Assembly: GCA_029465975.1 (NCBI GenBank)
Contig: CM055754.1
Coordinates: 11,723,788 to 11,787,787, forward strand
Direction: 5' to 3'
Origin: Dallia pectoralis
Taxonomy: Eukaryota > Chordata > Actinopteri > Esociformes > Umbridae
DNA: 64,000 bases
Shown here: piece by piece, positions 45,351 through 56,869 of the stretch
How the letters are laid out: the number at the start of each line of letters is the position of its first letter
How positions within the stretch are numbered: the first letter of the stretch is position 1
Notes under the pieces: generated by a model
The model's database searches: none
Told to the model about the DNA's origin: nothing
What the model saw: the letters and a program-made list of their open reading frames with translations, nothing else
Made by a program: the position numbers and the translations under genes

Positions 45351-46010
45351 TGTCATGAGTGGGAACCTTTTGTAATCACGTTGTGTTCGATTAGTGGGTT
45401 GCACAGGGCTAGCTCCGGTTGGGTGGCTAGATTTGTTTGCTTAGTATTGCAGTGCCGTTACTCGTCCCTACTAATGGGATATCCCTATTTGGAGCAGCGG
45501 GTAGTGCGCTCGGCTGTGGAGATTCACCCCCCGCCGGATGCTATATTGGCGTCAGAACTGGGATTGGCAGCAAGGACCATCGGAGAGGTGTGTCTGTGCG
45601 AGGGACTTTTGATAAGTGAAGCGTGAGGATACGCTCTCCCGTTTGGTGGGGGTAGTTTAGCGACCCTGGTGGTGCCGCTACTCGCCCCTCCAAATGGGAT
45701 ATCCCTAATTGGAGCAACAGGTAGTGTGCTCGGCTGCTCAGCGGAGGGCGCTGGTTTGACTCCTCCGGATGCTACAGTATTATTTCAATTTTACGTGTTA
45801 CCCGAGAGGTGAGTGTTGTTTTATAGCTCACTGTTTGAAATATTCTTTAGTAAATCGTTTTTGTAGCACAATTTGATTTTGATTTATTACAGTGTCTAGT
45901 TGTTTTCCTGTTTGGTGTGCTCTGTTTTATATTTTAAAATAAATACTCCGAATGATATTCTCCGGCTTTCGCATTTGGCTTCCCTGCACTCTACCTTTCC
46001 ATTCCTGACA
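45351..46010 (+). mobile_element. Solo LTR with a duplicated tRNA-like module
   Basis: Begins TGTCATGAGTGGGAACC and ends ATTCCTGACA; flanks ATTAT and ATAAT differ at one of 5 bases. AATAAA lies near 45940. A ~95-bp segment recurs (45452-45544 and 45672-45773: ATGGGATATCCCTA, GGTAGTG.GCTCGGCTG). The second copy includes GGTTTGACTCC, one base from an RNA polymerase III B box. Confidence 0.75.
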
Positions 46011-47534
46011 ATAATTGTGTTTATCTGAATATAGCTCAAATATATACAGTGGCCTGGAGTCTAGGCCGCTATCTATAGGCACATACATATTGCCCTTTAC
46101 AGCTCACTCTCTTACATCCCCACTTTCACTATAAGCATAACAAAGACAAAACAAATATTTATATATGTAAATATATATATACACATAATCAATTTAAATA
46201 GTGGTTAATTATTTAGTTAGTTATTCCGTTTAAAAATTCCATTAAAAATGTGTTTGGAAGCATGAGCTTCAATGTTGTGTATTATTGGTTTCACTTCTAG
46301 ACCATAAAGTGGCAGATCATGGGAGCCCTATTTAAAAATAAAGAAAAATACTGTAAAACTGTTAAATACTGCTCATATCGTAAAACCAACCGCATTATCA
46401 TAGAGCTTAGACATTGATATAAGTTTATACAGCGTTTATACATTGTTTATTAATATCTTAACATTTATACATTTAGTAATAATGCTTAATACATTATGAC
46501 TAAAACTACCAACTAATGCATTGCTAATGGTTTTTATGTTTAGTTATTATAAAGTAGTATATATATATATTACAACCTGTATTTAACACTGCATTCATCT
46601 AAAGAAAACATCACAGCCGGTAAACAAATTAATGTTCTGACTAAGGTCTTTCTATAAAGAGACTGACCGAGTTTTAGCTATAGTTTCAGTTATCAGTTTT
46701 TTAGAAGGTAAAGTTTACGTGGTTCCTTTCCCATCCTTATTTACATCAAAACACATAGTAAAGGCAAGTTGCTCAGGAAAATTCGGTTTGGTTGAAGAAA
46801 AAAAGCAATGCTCTTCTCCGGATAAATTGTGTTCTTTTGTGGAACTCAAAATGACAGGGACACACGTCTTGTTTTCTTTTGCCGGTGGAAAGGTGTCAAA
46901 CTTGGACAGAGAGTGAGAAGATTTAGCTTCGTGGTTGCAGCTGAAGTGTAACTCACGTGTTTATCATTTTCTTGCAGCTGTTAGTTGGGTTTGACGGTGC
47001 ACTGGCTATCAACCTGATTTAGGATGGTATTTGTCATAAGCTCTAGGATGACTTATGCAAAACGGTTTTATACCTCCAGAGTTAGTGAAAGGGAGGATTT
47101 CTGGACAACAGGGATTAGGGATCCAAAATGATTGGTAAGATATCTCTATACTATATGGCCATTACCTACAATTGAGAAAAAGTTTGGACAGTATGTAAAA
47201 TGCTAATTTAAACAAAGAGGAGTGACTTCTGAATGTGCTTAGTAATGTACTGTATTGCTTTTTGAAGGTAAACATGTAATTGCATTCAACACTTACCAAA
47301 TAAGTTGGGACAGTGATAATTTAGCACTAATAGTGACAGTTTGAAATAAGAATGTGAAGCGAATAATCCAATACTTTGATAACAACTGATATCAACATTC
47401 CCAAAAGACAAATCTGTAGGATTTTGGGCATTTCACCTTCTATCTTTCGCCTGTACACCTTTTACTCTGTACACTTTATTGACTTACTGAACTATTCTAT
47501 GTTATATTTGTTGATTACCACTTATTTATTGTAA
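46011..47534. other. No gene seen
   Basis: AT-rich with a short (TA)n near 46560. A 65-codon frame at 46719-46916 is not recognised. Confidence 0.45.
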
Positions 47535-48045
47535 CAGGGGACTTTAACATCCACATAAGTAATGATACGGACAATAATGGCAAATAATTGTTTTCAACAT
47601 ATGGAAGAGCGTAATCACACCCAAGGCCACACTCTAGATCTGGTTATCTCTAGTGGTCTCGCTCTTTCCTCTGTCATGGGTAAAGACTTGGCCCTGTCTG
47701 ATCATTTCTGGTTGAGTTCCCCAGATGTTCAAGTAAACTGTTTCTGTTAAGAAAAAATACATTAATGAGAGATGCTCAGTTTATGGAGGCCATAGCTGCC
47801 TCACCAACAATAAGTGCAGAGTCAGTTGATGAAATTAACCCTTTTAATGGCAAATTATCATAGATCATTTTTCACCGATAAAGGTAAAAAAAGAAGGCTC
47901 TGATATAAGTCATAAATAATAAACGACTGAATATTGATTTGGATAAAGTGACAGTTCTGGTTCAGTTAGATTTCAGTGCTGCATTTGACACTTATCATAT
48001 AACATTTCTTGACAGGCTGGATTATTGGGTAGGACTCTTCCCATA
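47535..48045 (+). pseudogene. L2-type LINE fragment, endonuclease to RT
   Basis: Plus strand GDFNIHISNDTDNNGK (47536-47585), then in another frame NHTQGHTLDLVISSGLALSS and GKDLALSDHFWL give the second half of an APE-type endonuclease. Further pieces follow: AQFMEAIAASPTISAESVD (about 47780) and LDKVTVLVQLDFSAAFDTYH (about 47940), the latter being RT motif A. Most of the sequence between endonuclease and RT is deleted, and frames change several times. Confidence 0.8.
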
Positions 48046-48902
48046 AAGTCACAACAATTAATGTCGTTCGCATTGCAGAAGAAAATAGCATTGGTTTATA
48101 TCAGCATTGCAAATGCAGCAATTCAAATGTTTGCATATTGATAATATGATATTTTTTTATCACATGGTCATTTTTTGATGAACACATTGGTACCTTACAC
48201 AAACTGTAGTGTCACATCTTACAGGTCTGTGTAAATGGTTATTACTCAACTTAGTGTTGGTTGTGGTGTTTGTGTTTGTGTAAGATCAGTGTTGGCTGCT
48301 TACTTTGCTTGTTTAGTAAATAGTTGTCATCTGCAATCTTGTTGGTGCTCCTGTTGGTAGCTTTTATGGGCGGCTAATGACCAATCATGCATGACAGTTT
48401 TGGAGTGTGTAAACCTTATTTTGTAGTCACCTTGCATTGTTGAATGTTTTCTATCAGGCTATATACTTGACAATTATTCATTTATCCATAGTGTCCCATT
48501 TTGGGTAGGTTCAGAGACAATCTCGGTGTCCTATACTTCATTTGACAATTACTTGCTGTATTTTCAACCAAATGGCCTAAAACTTGTGCAACACTTTGCT
48601 GGCATCTGGTTGATCATATTAGAAGTGTTACCACAAAATAATATTATTATTATTTTGCCAGCTCTGTGTGTTATCTTTTCCAATCAACCTTTAGCATTTC
48701 CACAAACTTCGAAGTGTCTTCTTTCAAATGAGACCAAGTATAAGTCTCTAGCTGGTTCAGGGAGGAGGCTACAAGCATCATTTTGGCGGAAAATGAGATT
48801 TTTGGCTCAACAGGTTTTAACAATGCATAATCATAGTTTATATAAGCATTTTTATTTAAGCTATTAATAAACAATGTCAAACGGATTTAATAACGATGTA
48901 TA
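48046..48902. other. No gene seen
   Basis: Nothing recognised. Confidence 0.5.
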
Positions 48903-49003
48903 TGTCATGGTTCACGGGTGGTCCCGTGTTTTCCTGTGTTGTGGTGTGCTTGTTTGTCTCCATCTTGTGGGTGTTCGTAGTGTTTCATCCTGGTACCTTC
49001 ATT
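48903..49003 (+). mobile_element. LTR fragment of the 24912 family
   Basis: TGTCATGGTTCACGGGTG, TGTGCTTGTTTGTCTCCATC and TTTCATCCTGGTACC align with the first ~100 bp of the LTR at 24912. It ends abruptly at the DIRS-like sequence. Confidence 0.75.
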
Positions 49004-49885
49004 TCCCTATCAGGGAACTTCGAGCTGCGTGAAAACGCTATGGGAACGCTCTGCGTGAGTGCGTCATGAAGCACATGTGTAATCAGTCCAATGGCGTGAC
49101 GGAACGTCACAGACGGGTGACGTCGCGACCAGGAAGTCATAAAAGCACCCCTAATTACCGGCACCTTCAGTTTTTTGTTGCTTCAGCAAGTGCATGTTGT
49201 GACAGTCCTCGCGGGTTTCTGCTATTACGTTGTTAATTCAGAAATTTTCTTTGCATTTATGTACAAGAGCTCACCGCGATTATGGCAACCGAGCGGCGTT
49301 TCAGACAGTGTGCTTCTCCCTGCAACCGCTTTCTCACGGGCCGGGACACACATGTTCTGTGCGTAGTTTGTTTGGGAGAGGAGCATGCCCAGCTAGCCTT
49401 GGAAGAGGCTAGCTGTAAGCATTGCGACCGTCTCGCCATCCGTACACTTCGCTCTCGCCTGGCGCTTTTTCAGGAAAGCGGCTCGGTTTGCGTTCCCCGC
49501 GGTTCAGGTCCCGCCGCTGCCGAGGCACGGCGCCGACTGACGTCGTGGGGTTCGCAAGCGGATCTAGCATGCGGTTCCGAGACGGCTTCTGCATTTTCTC
49601 GGTCCTCGTCTGCTAGAGCCAGTGCCTCGGCTCGGGGTTCGGAAGCACCCGCGCGGGTTTCTTCCGCCCTGGGTGAGGCACCTTTTTCTCAGCCGTCCAG
49701 TTCTGAGGAAATGGAGGTTGAAAACCTCGAGGCGGAGGCTGAATTGTTGGTTCAGTCACCTGCGAACGAGGAGCTGCTGGAGGTACTCACCCGAGCTGTG
49801 GGAAAGCTCAACATCGAGTGGAAACCTATTAAACGTCTTTAAATGTCTTTTACAGTTATTCCGGGATATTTGTGATGTTTGCAGG
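49004..49885 (+). mobile_element. DIRS-type retrotransposon, 5' fragment
   Basis: Starts around TTTCCCTATCAGGGAACTTC, a terminal motif of fish DIRS elements, followed by a leader and the gag-like ORF (next entry). Tyrosine recombinase and RT are absent, so only the left end is present. Confidence 0.75.
49282..49842 (+). CDS. DIRS gag-like protein, intact but truncated ORF
   Basis: 186 codons from ATG 49282 to TAA 49842. The N-terminal third has zinc-binding pairs (HVLCVVCLGEEHAQLALEEA, then CKHC) followed by LRSRLALFQE, a serine/alanine-rich middle, an acidic stretch (EEMEVENLEAEAE) and the tail ELLEVLTRAVGKLNIEWKP. This combination is characteristic of the first ORF of DIRS elements in teleosts, where it acts as a nucleic-acid-binding gag-like protein. 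Family members continue well beyond the VxRAVxKLNIxW block, so this frame ends early in foreign sequence. It is not a host gene. Confidence 0.8.
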   Translation: MATERRFRQCASPCNRFLTGRDTHVLCVVCLGEEHAQLALEEASCKHCDRLAIRTLRSRLALFQESGSVCVPRGSGPAAAEARRRLTSWGSQADLACGSETASAFSRSSSARASASARGSEAPARVSSALGEAPFSQPSSSEEMEVENLEAEAELLVQSPANEELLEVLTRAVGKLNIEWKPIKRL

Positions 49886-50779
49886 TAAGCTGTACTGTAC
49901 ATCAGGAAAACAACACCCTAGAGTGGAGGTTAATATGCAAGAGGGTTTATGTCAAGTAAGGTACTGTGGTTAAGGATTAAGCTTATCTCAGTAAGAGTCT
50001 GTGAAACGTTTCAAATGTAGTGTAATGAAAGATATGTGAGGTCTACGCATGTTCAATGTTGTCTAGGGTCTCAAGTCAATGGGAAATTCTAGTTTCACAC
50101 AATCAAGCAGCATTGCTTCCTCAAGGGAGTGGACACACAAGGCTGAGTGTTAACATAGCCCCACTCGCTCAGACGAACTAGGTTACACATTTGTTTGTAA
50201 CTTGTCTGATAAAGGTATGATATATATTAGAACTTGAAGGGGCTCGCTATGGGCAGTTTAGTGCTGAGGCGTGTTCCTTTTTATAGCTTATCCTTTTCTG
50301 GGTTTCAATTCAGCGGTCCTCACAGAAGTTGATGTTTGAAGGCACTGCATCAGTGTAGTCGTCCAAGTCATCTGTGGCAGCCTTTAAATGCTCCACTTTT
50401 TTTGTTTATTACAACAGGCTTAGAAAGTTAGAATTTTTACCTGTATGATGGAATTAGGTGAACATCCCGTGACCCAAGAGAACCAGTGCACAGCATGGTA
50501 AGAATTGTAGGCTGTAGGTTAGCAGTGGTCTAGAGTATTAGCTTTAGTGGTTGGGATTTTAATACATTTTTGTATCTACTGTAGGTAGCCCATGGCTCAA
50601 GTTGCCTTTGTTAAGAATAATAACGATAAGAGAGTCCGAGAATTGCCGTTCCGTCCCCAGAATTTTTTCTGCTAGCAGCCATTGATCCTTATTCACGTTT
50701 CCTTCCGGGGAAATGTAAACACAAACCAGAATGAATGAGAATTCCTGTGGGCTGTAGAATGGCTTGAAGTGATTTATTT
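49886..50779. other. No gene seen
   Basis: Nothing recognised. Confidence 0.5.
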
Positions 50780-51215
50780 TTTATTTAACTTGAATTTATC
50801 CCGGGAGACAAATTGAGACCAAGGTCTCATTTGCAAGCGTGACCTGGGAACTCACCAACTCATAAATACAACAACACTTAAGGACAAATACAAACAATTA
50901 ACAGATACAATGACAGAGCATTAATCATCTGTCAATTAAAAGAAAGACAATTCTCACTATAAAAAGCTAACATACATTTTTTTTATTGACCCTTGGAAAA
51001 CAAGGCACCCAAAATAAACTCTAATTGAATACTATCCCACAGCAGATGTGGTACTTTGTAAATACTCAACTTAGTATTTACAAAAAATGTTTTTAAAACT
51101 ATCCAACTTTGGGATCTAGTATTAAATTCAGACTATATGTCAATGGTGATGGAAAGTATACTGTAAGTGTTAACATCTCCCCTGAAGCTCCACAGTCAGG
51201 GATGTGTGGTCTCCG

Positions 51216-51302
51216 GCGTTCATTGTCTCCGCCGTCCATCGTCTCCGGCGTTCATCGTCTCCGGCATTCATCGTTGCCGGCGTTCATCGTCGCCGGCCTT
51301 CT
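51216..51302. repeat. Short GC-rich tandem repeat in the LTR
   Basis: TCTCCGGCGTTCATCG and variants (GTCGCCGGC) repeat about five times with an approximately 18-bp period. Confidence 0.8.
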
Positions 51303-51353
51303 AGTCATCTCCGTTGATGTTAATCACCTAATTGTCCTGTCACGTCATCACTC

Positions 51354-51735
51354 GCACCTGGTGTCCCTCCCAATTAGTAGTGTATATATAAGCTCCCTCT
51401 GTGTGTGGTGTCTTTGTCTGGTATTGTTACACACCTGGTGTCCCTCCCAATTAGTAGTGTCTATATAAGCTCCCTCTGTGTGTGGTGTCTTTGTCTGGTA
51501 TTGTTACACACCTGGTGTCCCTCCCAATTAGTAGTGTCTATATAAGCTCCCTCTGTGTGTGATTTCTATGTGTGGTATTGTTACACACCTGGTGTCCCTC
51601 CCAATTAGTAGTGTCTATATAAGCTCCCTCTGTGAGTGGTGTCTTTGTCTGGTATTGTTACACACCTGGTGTCCCTCCCAATTAGTAGTGTCTATATAAG
51701 CTCCCTCTGTGTATGGTGTCTTTGTGTGGTATTGT
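51354..51735. repeat. 77-bp tandem repeat containing a TATA box
   Basis: Five copies of CACCTGGTGTCCCTCCCAAT, TAGTAGTGTCTATATAAGCT and CCCTCTGTGTGTGGTG plus a short tail. Each copy has TATATAAG about 30 bases upstream of a plausible start region. Confidence 0.93.
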
Positions 51736-52304
51736 TTAATGTTACTGCAACTGAGATAGAGGTAGAGAGTTAATCTCTCATGCTTTTCTCTTTGAATTAC
51801 TGGGCTGCGCCCACCGTTCATTTTGTTAGAGTACTTGTGAGTACCAGTTTATGTTGTCCATTCGTTGTTAGTTTGTTCCTAAGAGTGATTGTTGTGAGTA
51901 AAGTTTCACCACAAACGCTCTCCTCCTTCGCCTGGCCTCCATTTACTACCGCACCCAGTTGTGACTGGAAGCCTTTGTAGTAAGGATTTTTAAGGAGGTC
52001 CAGCCAAATGTTGGTATAAAATCCAGTAATGAGTATTATAACTATCCAAAGTCAAGCAATTTCAGAGTAGAAGCAGACGCACTTTGGCATATTGTATCAC
52101 CATAGTCCAGCGCCGGCAAGAAAGTTGACTGGACATTGAAAGGTATTTGTATGAGGGGACCCGTTCAATTATAGAACCATTCTAAGAATGAAGCTGTAAA
52201 TCTGGTGAATTAAACTGACAAAATAAGAAAAACGCATGTATTCGGTTTTGCTAGTGTTAAGTACCAGCTTTACATTTTTAAGTGCCATCTGCATTTTCTT
52301 AAAG

Positions 52305-52959
52305 TCAGACTAAACTGGCCAAGACAGCATTGATTGTTGGAGCACAAGCATAAATAATGGTATCATCAGCATAAAGGTGATAGGTGGAATTATTTACAGA
52401 TTGACCAATATCGTTAATGTATATAGTGAAAATAACCGGTCCTAGTATGGATCCCTGAGGTATACCTCTGTGTATCTTACCAGATCTGACTCCATCCAGC
52501 ACAATAGATTGTGTTCGGTCGGAAAGGTAGTTTTAAAACCAGTAACTTTGAGCAGAAATAAGGTGAAATAATTACATTTTCTTCAGCAAGATACTATCGT
52601 CAACAGTGTCAAAAGCCTTTGACACGTCAATGAACCGACAGGTCAAAGAACAGTGCTGCACAAGTCAATTTAGCATCCAGAGCAGTAACAATATCATTCA
52701 CAATGTAGTTGGCATTAATAGTGCTATTAATAGAAGCAGTAATAGTGATATGATGAGGACTAAAACCGGATTGATTTGCAATTAAAATATGTTTCTCAGC
52801 CATGAAAGAGCGAAGCTGCACATTTACCAATGACTCAAGATTCTTTGCTAAACAAGGAGACCTTGAAATTGGGCTGTAATGAATACTCTGCCAGACCAAG
52901 GATGTTTTGCAATCACAGAGAGCGATTGTATTTAGTAAGTCGCTCGTTTTTGATTTCAT
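52305..52959 (-). pseudogene. LINE reverse transcriptase fragment
   Basis: From 52959: YSPISRSPCLAKNLESLVN, MAEKHILIANQSGFSPHHIT, NDIVTALDAKLTCAALFFDL (motif A region), then frame breaks, then SIVLDGVRSGKIHRGIPQGS with ILGPVIFTIYINDIGQS (motif B) and YHLYADDTIIYACAP (motif C, YADD). Stops and frame shifts lie between motif A and motif B. The order and motifs are those of a CR1/L2-clade RT. Endonuclease and C-terminus are missing. Confidence 0.85.
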
Positions 52960-52960
52960 G

Positions 52961-53427
52961 CACAGTTATATGTTTTCCGTTCGTGTACAACATATTTGTT
53001 TACGAAGATTCACGCTCTGCCTGGCTCATTATGCACTCCTGAGTTTGGAGTTATACCAACTCCAGCTTTAACATTACATTGCAAATCAATGTAGTTTCAC
53101 CCACAAACCCATGAAGCCACCACCATTTCTGACATTGTAAATTCTGCATTTAATGTGGAGCCATCATTTCAAACATCTCCCAATCTAGTAGTCCAAAATT
53201 GTAGAGCAAAACTATCTCCAGACATTACTGGATGAATATATCTGACACTTCGGACTAGAAGTAGTCTCTGGAGTTATGTGACAGAGTTTTCACACCTCAT
53301 TACTTCATTTCAAATTTGCTTCACTAAACAAACAGGGTGAATTTACAAATGATGGTGTGAAATTTCTGAAAATTGAAAAAAGTGTGAAATTGAGTCTACT
53401 TGTTACTCTGTGGAAAAGATGGTCCGG
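52961..53427. other. No gene seen
   Basis: Nothing recognised. Confidence 0.5.
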
Positions 53428-54085
53428 TATGGGTTCAACAACCTGCTGGGAACCCACCAGACATGGTACGGTATGGGTTCAACAACCTGCTAGGAACCCA
53501 CTAGAGATGGTACGGTATGGGTTCAACAACCTGCTGGGAACCCACTAGAGATGGTACGGTATGGGTTCAACAACCTGCTGGGAACCCACTAGAGATGGTA
53601 CGGTATGGGTTCAACAACCTGCTGGGAACCCACTAGAGATGGTACGGTATGGGTTCAACAACCTGCTGGGAACCCACTAGAGATGGTACGGTATGGGTTC
53701 AACAACCTGCTGGGAACCCACCAGACATGGTACGGTATGGGTTCAACAACCTGCTGGGAACCCACTAGAGATGGTACGGTATGGGTTCAACAACCTGCTG
53801 GGAACCCACTAGAGATGGTACGGTATTGGTTCAACAACCTGCTGGGAACCCACTAGAGATGGTACGGTATGGGTTCAACAACCTGCTGGGAACCCACTAG
53901 AGATGGTACGGTATGGGTTCAACAACCTGCTGGGAACCCACTAGAGATGGTACGGTATGGGTTCAACAACCTGCTGGGAACCCACTAGAGATGGTACGGT
54001 ATGGGTTCAACAACCTGCTGGGAACCCACTAGAGATGGTACGGTATGGGTTCAACAACCCACTAGAGATGGTACGGTATGGGTTC
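53428..54085. repeat. 44-bp minisatellite
   Basis: About fifteen units of GGTACGGTATGGGTTCAACA followed by ACCTGCTGGGAACCCACTAG and AGAT. Variants with CCAGACAT instead of CTAGAGAT occur twice. Confidence 0.96.
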
Positions 54086-54189
54086 CACATTGGAGCAGGA
54101 GTGGAGTCCAGGGGCATACAAAAGTTGTAATCTTTCTTATAACGTCAAACAATAAACACTGTTGAACGAATGCGAAATGTAACTTAGAA

Positions 54190-56245
54190 AGTAAAATAAA
54201 TTAAAACACAGGTCAGGCATTGAACCTGAGTGGGCAATGTTCAAAGCTTCTATTGCTGAAGCTGCGGCGGTGAGCTGTGGTCTCAAGGTCCTAGGTGCCT
54301 CAAGGGGTGGTAACCCTAGAACACCGTGGTGGACCACGGTGGTCAGGGAAGCTGTCCGACTGAAGAAGGAGGCCTTCAGGGATATGCTAGCCCTGGGGAC
54401 TCCGGAGGCAGTTGCAGGGTACCGACAGGCCCGAAGGGCTGCAGCCGCTGCCGTGTCAGAGGCAAAGCAGCGGGTGTGGGAGAAGTTTGGAGAAGCTATG
54501 GAGAAGGACTTTCGGTCGGCACCAAAATGCTTCTGGAAAACCGTTCGGCACCTCAGAAGGGGAAAACGGGGAACCATCCAAGCTGTGTACAGTAAGGATG
54601 GGACACTGTTGACCTCCACTGATGATGTGATCGGGCGCTGGAAAGAGCATTTTGAGGAGCTCCTGAATCCGACCTACACGCCCTCTAGTACAGAGGCAGA
54701 GCTGGAGGCTGATGGAGGGTCATCGTCAGTTTCCCTGGGGGAAGTCGCTGAGGTAGTCAAACAACTCCACAGTGGCAAAGCCCCAGGGACTGATGAGATT
54801 CGTCCAGAAATGCTAAAAGCTTTGGGTGGGGAAGGGCTGTCTTGGTTGACACGCCTCTTCAACATTGCATGGAAGTCTGGGACAGTGCCAGAGGAGTGGC
54901 AGACCGGGGTGGTGGTTCCCCTCTTTAAAAAGGGGGACCAGAGAGTGTGTGCCAATTACAGAGGTATCACACTCCTCAGCCTCCCTGGTAAAGTGTACTC
55001 CAAAGTGCTGGAAAGGAGGGTTCGGCCAATAGTCGAACCTCAGATTGAAGAGGAACAATGCGGTTTTCGTCCTGGCCGGGGAACCACGGACCAGCTCTTT
55101 ACTCTCGCAAGGATCCTGGAGGGGGCCTGGGAGTATGCCCATCCAGTCTACATGTGTTTTGTGGATCTGGAGAAGGCGTATGACCTGGTACCCCGGGATC
55201 TTTTGTGGGAGGTGCTGCGGGAGTATGGGGTGAGGGGGTCTCTTCTCAGGGCCATCCAATCTCTGTACGCTCAAAGCATGAGCTGTGTCCGTGTCCTCGG
55301 CAGTAAGTCGGATTCGTTCCAGGTGGGGGTTGGCCTCCGCCAGGGCTGCGCTTTGTCACCAATCCTGTTTGTAATATTCATGGACAGGATATCAAGGCGT
55401 AGTCATGGGGGGGAGGGGTTCCCGTTCGGTGGGCTGATGGTCACATCACTGCTTTTTGCGGATGATGTGGTCCTGATGGCCTCATCGGTCGGGGACCTTC
55501 AGCACTCACTGGATCGGTTCGCAGCCGAGTGTGAAGAGGCTGGGATGAGGGTTAGCACCTCTAAATCTGAGGCCATGACTCTCAGCAGGAAACCGGTGGA
55601 GTGCCTACTCCGGGTAGGGAATGAGTCCTTACTCCAAGTGAAGGAGTTCAAGTACCTCGGGGTCTTGTTCGCGAGTGAGGGAACAATGGAGCGGGAGATT
55701 GGTCGGAGGATCGGAGCAGCGGGGGCGGTGTTGCATTCGCTTCACCGCACCGTTGTGACGAAAAGAGAGCTGAGCCGAAAGGCAAAGCTCTCGATCTACC
55801 GGTCAATCTTTGTTCCTACCCTCACCTATGGTCATGAAAGCTGGGTCATGACCGAAAGAACGAGATCGCGGGTACAAGCGTCCGAAATGGGTTTTCTCAG
55901 AAAGTTGGCTTGCCTCTCCCTTAGGGATAGGGTGAGAAGCTCAGTCATCCGAGAGGAACATAGAAAGGAGCCAGTTGAGGTGGTTCGGGCATCTTGTACG
56001 AATGCCACCTGGGCGCCTCCCTAGAGAGGTGTTCCAGGCACGTCCAGCTGGGAGGAGACCTCGGGGAAGACCCAGGACTAGGTGGAGAGATTATATCTCC
56101 ACACTGGCCTGGGAACGCCTCGGGATTCCCCAGTCAGAGCTGGCTAATGTTGCCCGGGAAAGGGAAGTTTGGGGTCCCCTGCTAGAGCTGCTACCCCCGC
56201 GACCCGACCCCGGATAAGCGGTTGAAGATGAGATGAGATGAGACA
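54190..56245 (+). mobile_element. RTE/Rex3-like LINE, 5' truncated
   Basis: Starts near ACACAGGTCAGGCATTGAAC, within the ORF, and ends in GCGGTTGAAGATGAGATGAG, a GATGA-type tail typical of RTE elements in fish. The endonuclease domain is absent through 5' truncation. It directly follows the 44-bp minisatellite. Confidence 0.88.
54207..56217 (+). pseudogene. RTE-type reverse transcriptase, single frame shift
   Basis: One open frame of about 595 codons (first ATG 54237, last in-frame codon near 56021) carries the fingers and palm of a non-LTR RT: LHSGKAPGTDEIRPEMLKAL, CGFRPGRGTTDQLFTL, FVDLEKAYDLVP (motif A, Asp at residue 310), LRQGCALSPILFVIFMD (B), LLFADDVVLMA (C, Asp 409-410) and FKYLGVLF (E). 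Around 55955 a small deletion shifts the frame; the C-terminal part continues from 55975 as LRWFGHLVRMPPGRLPREVF to the usual end LLPPRPDPG and TAA. All RT active-site residues are kept, so this is a comparatively young copy, but it lacks the endonuclease and is frame-shifted. Confidence 0.92.
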
Positions 56246-56869
56246 GTTCAATGAACGTGGAAGTAGAACAAAAACTGCACAGAAGTGACAGGACAATATT
56301 TATGTCAGGAAATAGCATACTGACTGAAGTTAACTCAATATTGTCTACTATACGTCTAATTTCCTTTGGTTTAATTAGAAAGTATCAGTGTGGTTATATC
56401 AGTGTGATTATATCATGTAACATTTAGGTCATCTATATTCGTTTGCAGTCTATAATAGTCTATGTCAGTTCCGGCTATTATCATGTTCCAATAGGCTACA
56501 CACAACTTACATCGTTGTGCACACAGAAATCCACAATAATTCTGGTGATAAAGTAGAAGATTTGTACAGTGTAAATGGGATCTTGAAGAAGGCTAGCACT
56601 ACATTTGGCAACACCAAGCCATACCCTGTAGATAATGCTTGATTGGAGCCAATTTCCTCCTACAACAGGACAAAGGACTTTTCCGAAATAAATGTTTCTT
56701 CTTGGCATTGACAGATTTAGCAAATATATGCGCCAAAGCAAAAAATGTCCTGCATTTGGGGATTAGCGAGTGTTCATTTGTCACCCTGGCAGTGACCCAG
56801 CATGCTCTGCAGGTCATGGAAGAAACCTGGTGGATTCAGAAGTCACAATAAATTAAAATCCTTGCATAT
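56246..56869. other. No gene seen
   Basis: Nothing recognised between the LINE tail and the Tc1 relic. Confidence 0.45.

Larger units (their letters stand above)
51186..51975 (+). mobile_element. LTR inserted into the LINE, ends not exact
   Basis: Sequence foreign to the LINE starts around CAGTCAGGGATGTGTGG and ends around CCCAGTTGTGACTGGAAGCC. GAAGC stands at both junctions and may be the target duplication. It contains TCCGGCGTTCATCG repeats, reiterated TATA boxes and a start-like downstream region. The ends are not a clean TG...CA. Confidence 0.55.
50780..52960 (-). mobile_element. CR1/L2-like LINE, reverse orientation, split by an LTR
   Basis: The 3' untranslated part lies at 50780-51185 and 51976-52270 (minus strand CCAGGTCACGCTTGCAAATG, then AGACCTTGGTCTCAATTTGT), and the RT domain at 52305-52960. 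The LTR-like block 51186-51975 interrupts it. Confidence 0.7.

Noticed and set aside
46719..46916. 65-codon frame with SFVELKMTGTHVLFSF
   Set aside because: No domain recognised, no splice signals; could be chance.
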